From NCBI RefSeq assembly GCF_006542425.1, contig NZ_VFID01000007.1, positions 496,001-560,000 on the forward strand: a stretch of DNA of 64,000 nucleotides. The letters run 5' to 3'. Under the pieces are notes generated by a model. It saw nothing but the letters and a program-made list of their open reading frames with translations. It was not told the origin of the DNA and did no database searches. This document shows, piece after piece, positions 62,403 through 64,000 of this stretch. Origin of the DNA: Pseudoxanthomonas sp. z9 (GTDB lineage Bacteria; Pseudomonadota; Gammaproteobacteria; Xanthomonadales; Xanthomonadaceae). Made by a program: the position numbers and the translations under genes. Within the stretch, counting starts at the first letter, position 1, and the number at the start of each line of letters is the position of its first letter.

Positions 62403-63867
62403 TCATTCCGCCTTGCCGGGGCTCATCAAAGGAGGCAGGTTCCCGCCGGTCGGCAGCAACGAGCAATTGAAGCCATCCAGAACAGCAATGCCGTCATAGC
62501 CTGCCGCAACGGCCAGATCCGAGCATCCGTCGCTGTTGAGATCCGCTGCCGCATAGGGCAAGCGGTGGAGCAGCGGTACCTTGAAGGCATAGCGAACCGC
62601 CGGGTCATACACGCGGAAAGGTGCCTGCGCGTTGCATATAAATCGCAAAGAAAGGCAGGTTGCTGACGAAGTCCTGAAACTGATGATTCACCAGGTCCGT
62701 GAAACCGTCCCCATCGAAATCGTACAGGAAAGGGGTAATCGGATATCCAAAGTACGTGTGCAGGTACAGCGCTTCGCCAAACTCTCCTGACCAACTCCTC
62801 AGATGCACTTCGCTTCCCATCACGGCATCTCTGCGCCCATTCCCATCAATGTCTCCGAAATAAAGGTGATCGCGGCCCTCAGTAGATAACAGCAATTGAG
62901 GGGGTGTCATTCCACCGGCTGCGAGTCGATAGGCGACCAACACGTCGCTGGTAGTCGCTTCACCATTTGTTTCTTTCGACATCACGAAAACGAGATCGGA
63001 AAAGCCATCAGTGTTGATGTCTTCCGATACCAACTCGAAGATCGGGCTGGAGAAGGGGATGTTGACTATCGCGGAACGACCAAATCCCCCTGCTCCATCT
63101 CCGTGCAACACCTGATAGTTCGGACACACGACATAGTGACCGCAATCGTTGTAGTTGCGCGCCACGATCATGTCTTGATGACCGTCACCGTCCGCGTCCA
63201 ATGCCGCCCAGCTGACCACGCTTGCCGTACTTTCGTAGGAAGTTTCGGGATAACCCTGAACAAACTCCGGCGCGCTACCCTTTCTTGATGCCAAGATGCC
63301 AACGCCGCCGGAAACACCGTAGCCGTCCACCGTATGGAAAGCGACGTCGGTGATCCCGTCTTCATTGAAGTCCTGGGTGACCAGGATCTTCGACGAGGAG
63401 TAGTTTTCCGTCCCGTATGGGTAGATCAGCGCCGGTGAAAGCGTGCCATCCTGGCGCTGCAAGAAAAGGTCGACGGTGTTGTTGTTGGTCAAAGCAACCA
63501 GATCCGCACGCCCATCGCCATTGAAATCGCCCGCCGCGACGGCTTCGTAGTCAGCCATGGTGTCGCCATGCGGACGGCTGTACATGCGGGGCGACCTGAA
63601 TCCAAAATCCGATCCCGTGCCATCCATCCGCGCTTGATAAACTTGTCCGGGTAACGCCAAGCGACTGCCGGACCTCGAAGCGATGGTCTTTGCCAGAATA
63701 TCCTTGTCGGATTCCGCAGATTCGAATGCGGGATTGGCGTCGGGTTCGATATTCGCACCGCAGGCACCCAACACCAGGACCAAACCCAACGGCACCAGCC
63801 ATCCCAATCCGCGAGAATCGATGGCGCGACCAATACCATCCACAGGCTGCCTGGCTTTCTGGACCAT
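62403..63867 (-). pseudogene. FG-GAP/VCBS-repeat lipoprotein, frameshifted before the last repeat
   Basis: The main frame (62605-63867, 420 residues) has a long signal region ending in lipobox LGAC, then six FG-GAP/VCBS calcium-loop repeats (DFNGDGRADL, DFNEDGITDV, DADGDGHQDM, DINTDGFSDL, DIDGNGRRDA, DFDGDGFTDL). It stops soon after the sixth. Removing one base from the three-base A run at 62617-62619 (T run on the coding strand) joins it to a second frame ending at 62403 that carries a seventh repeat, DLNSDGCSDL. A seven-bladed propeller would then be complete (about 489 residues). Either a real lesion or a base-call error. GGGGAGGGGG precedes the start. Confidence 0.85.
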
Positions 63868-64000
63868 GGTTCCCCCTCCCCAATGCGGATATCTTAGCCA
63901 CCCGAAGGCCCGGGTTCCATGACCACCAAGCCGACCGCCACAGGGCCCGGCACGTTGGGGGCCAGCAGCTCGGGTGATTCCGCTCTTCGAGCGCAGGTTC
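63868..64000. other. Right edge, content undetermined
   Basis: A plus-strand frame from ATG 63919 (MTTKPTATGPG...) and a minus-strand frame ending near 63896 (...VAVGLVVMEPGPSGG) both run open to the edge. Neither has a recognised motif, and the plus-strand start lacks a ribosome binding site, so I do not call a gene. Confidence 0.4.

Noticed and set aside
63919-64000. Start of a plus-strand gene at the right edge
   Set aside because: Only 27 codons are visible, with no ribosome binding site or motif, and an opposing frame is equally open.

Overview
The window reads as a chromosomal stretch of a high-GC gammaproteobacterium, most likely of the Xanthomonadaceae/Lysobacteraceae (Lysobacter, Luteimonas or Pseudoxanthomonas type). 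The grounds are gene content and order (ccoNOQP followed by ccoGHIS and cydDC, the DUF3348-DUF802-OmpA-DUF2894 cluster, fabA-fabB, an FnrN-type Fnr), degenerate Fur-like sites, and short palindromic repeats of the GTGGGAGCGACGT type. There are no rRNA or tRNA genes, phage genes, CRISPR arrays or transposase genes in view.

Layout. 1-14.5 kb is a microaerobic respiration island. cydA (bd quinol oxidase) runs off the left edge. A perfect FNR/Anr box lies in the divergent gap, then come ccoNOQP (cbb3 oxidase), a small membrane gene, and an almost gapless, translationally coupled run ccoG-ccoH-ccoI-ccoS-TauE/SafE-cydD-cydC. The Fnr regulator follows on the other strand, so the regulator and a site with its expected half-sites sit in one locus. 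14.9-21.2 kb holds an RhlE-type helicase, a convergent iron/haem uptake group (DUF4198 protein, seven-EF-hand protein, TonB receptor) behind a Fur-like site, and queD. 21.5-28.7 kb holds a phasin, bioD, a free-methionine-sulfoxide reductase with a TfoX-like partner, the B12 nucleotide-loop genes cobT-cobC-cobS, and a divergent btuB under a cobalamin riboswitch. 28.7-32.5 kb holds dinB between two tandem palindromic-repeat arrays and a MocR-type regulator.

32.6-39.5 kb is an accessory stretch of small membrane proteins, an AraC regulator, a lipoprotein, a small methyltransferase, a group II PLP decarboxylase and a DGC-domain protein. 39.7-43.8 kb is a four-gene operon encoding a ZorA/ZorB-like (MotA/MotB-like) membrane motor pair flanked by two proteins of unknown function. 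This is the best candidate for an undescribed system in the window. 43.8-52.3 kb has a serine beta-lactamase-like hydrolase, a sigma/anti-sigma pair, and a MacB-type ABC operon with three different periplasmic adaptors.

52.3-53.2 kb is a tandem repeat array bounded by inverted terminal repeats. Then come a VOC protein, fabA-fabB (unsaturated fatty acid synthesis), metN-metI-metQ (methionine import), phzF-yczE divergent from a YczR-like MocR regulator with nested palindromes between them, and a seven-repeat FG-GAP lipoprotein gene split by a one-base frameshift before its last repeat.
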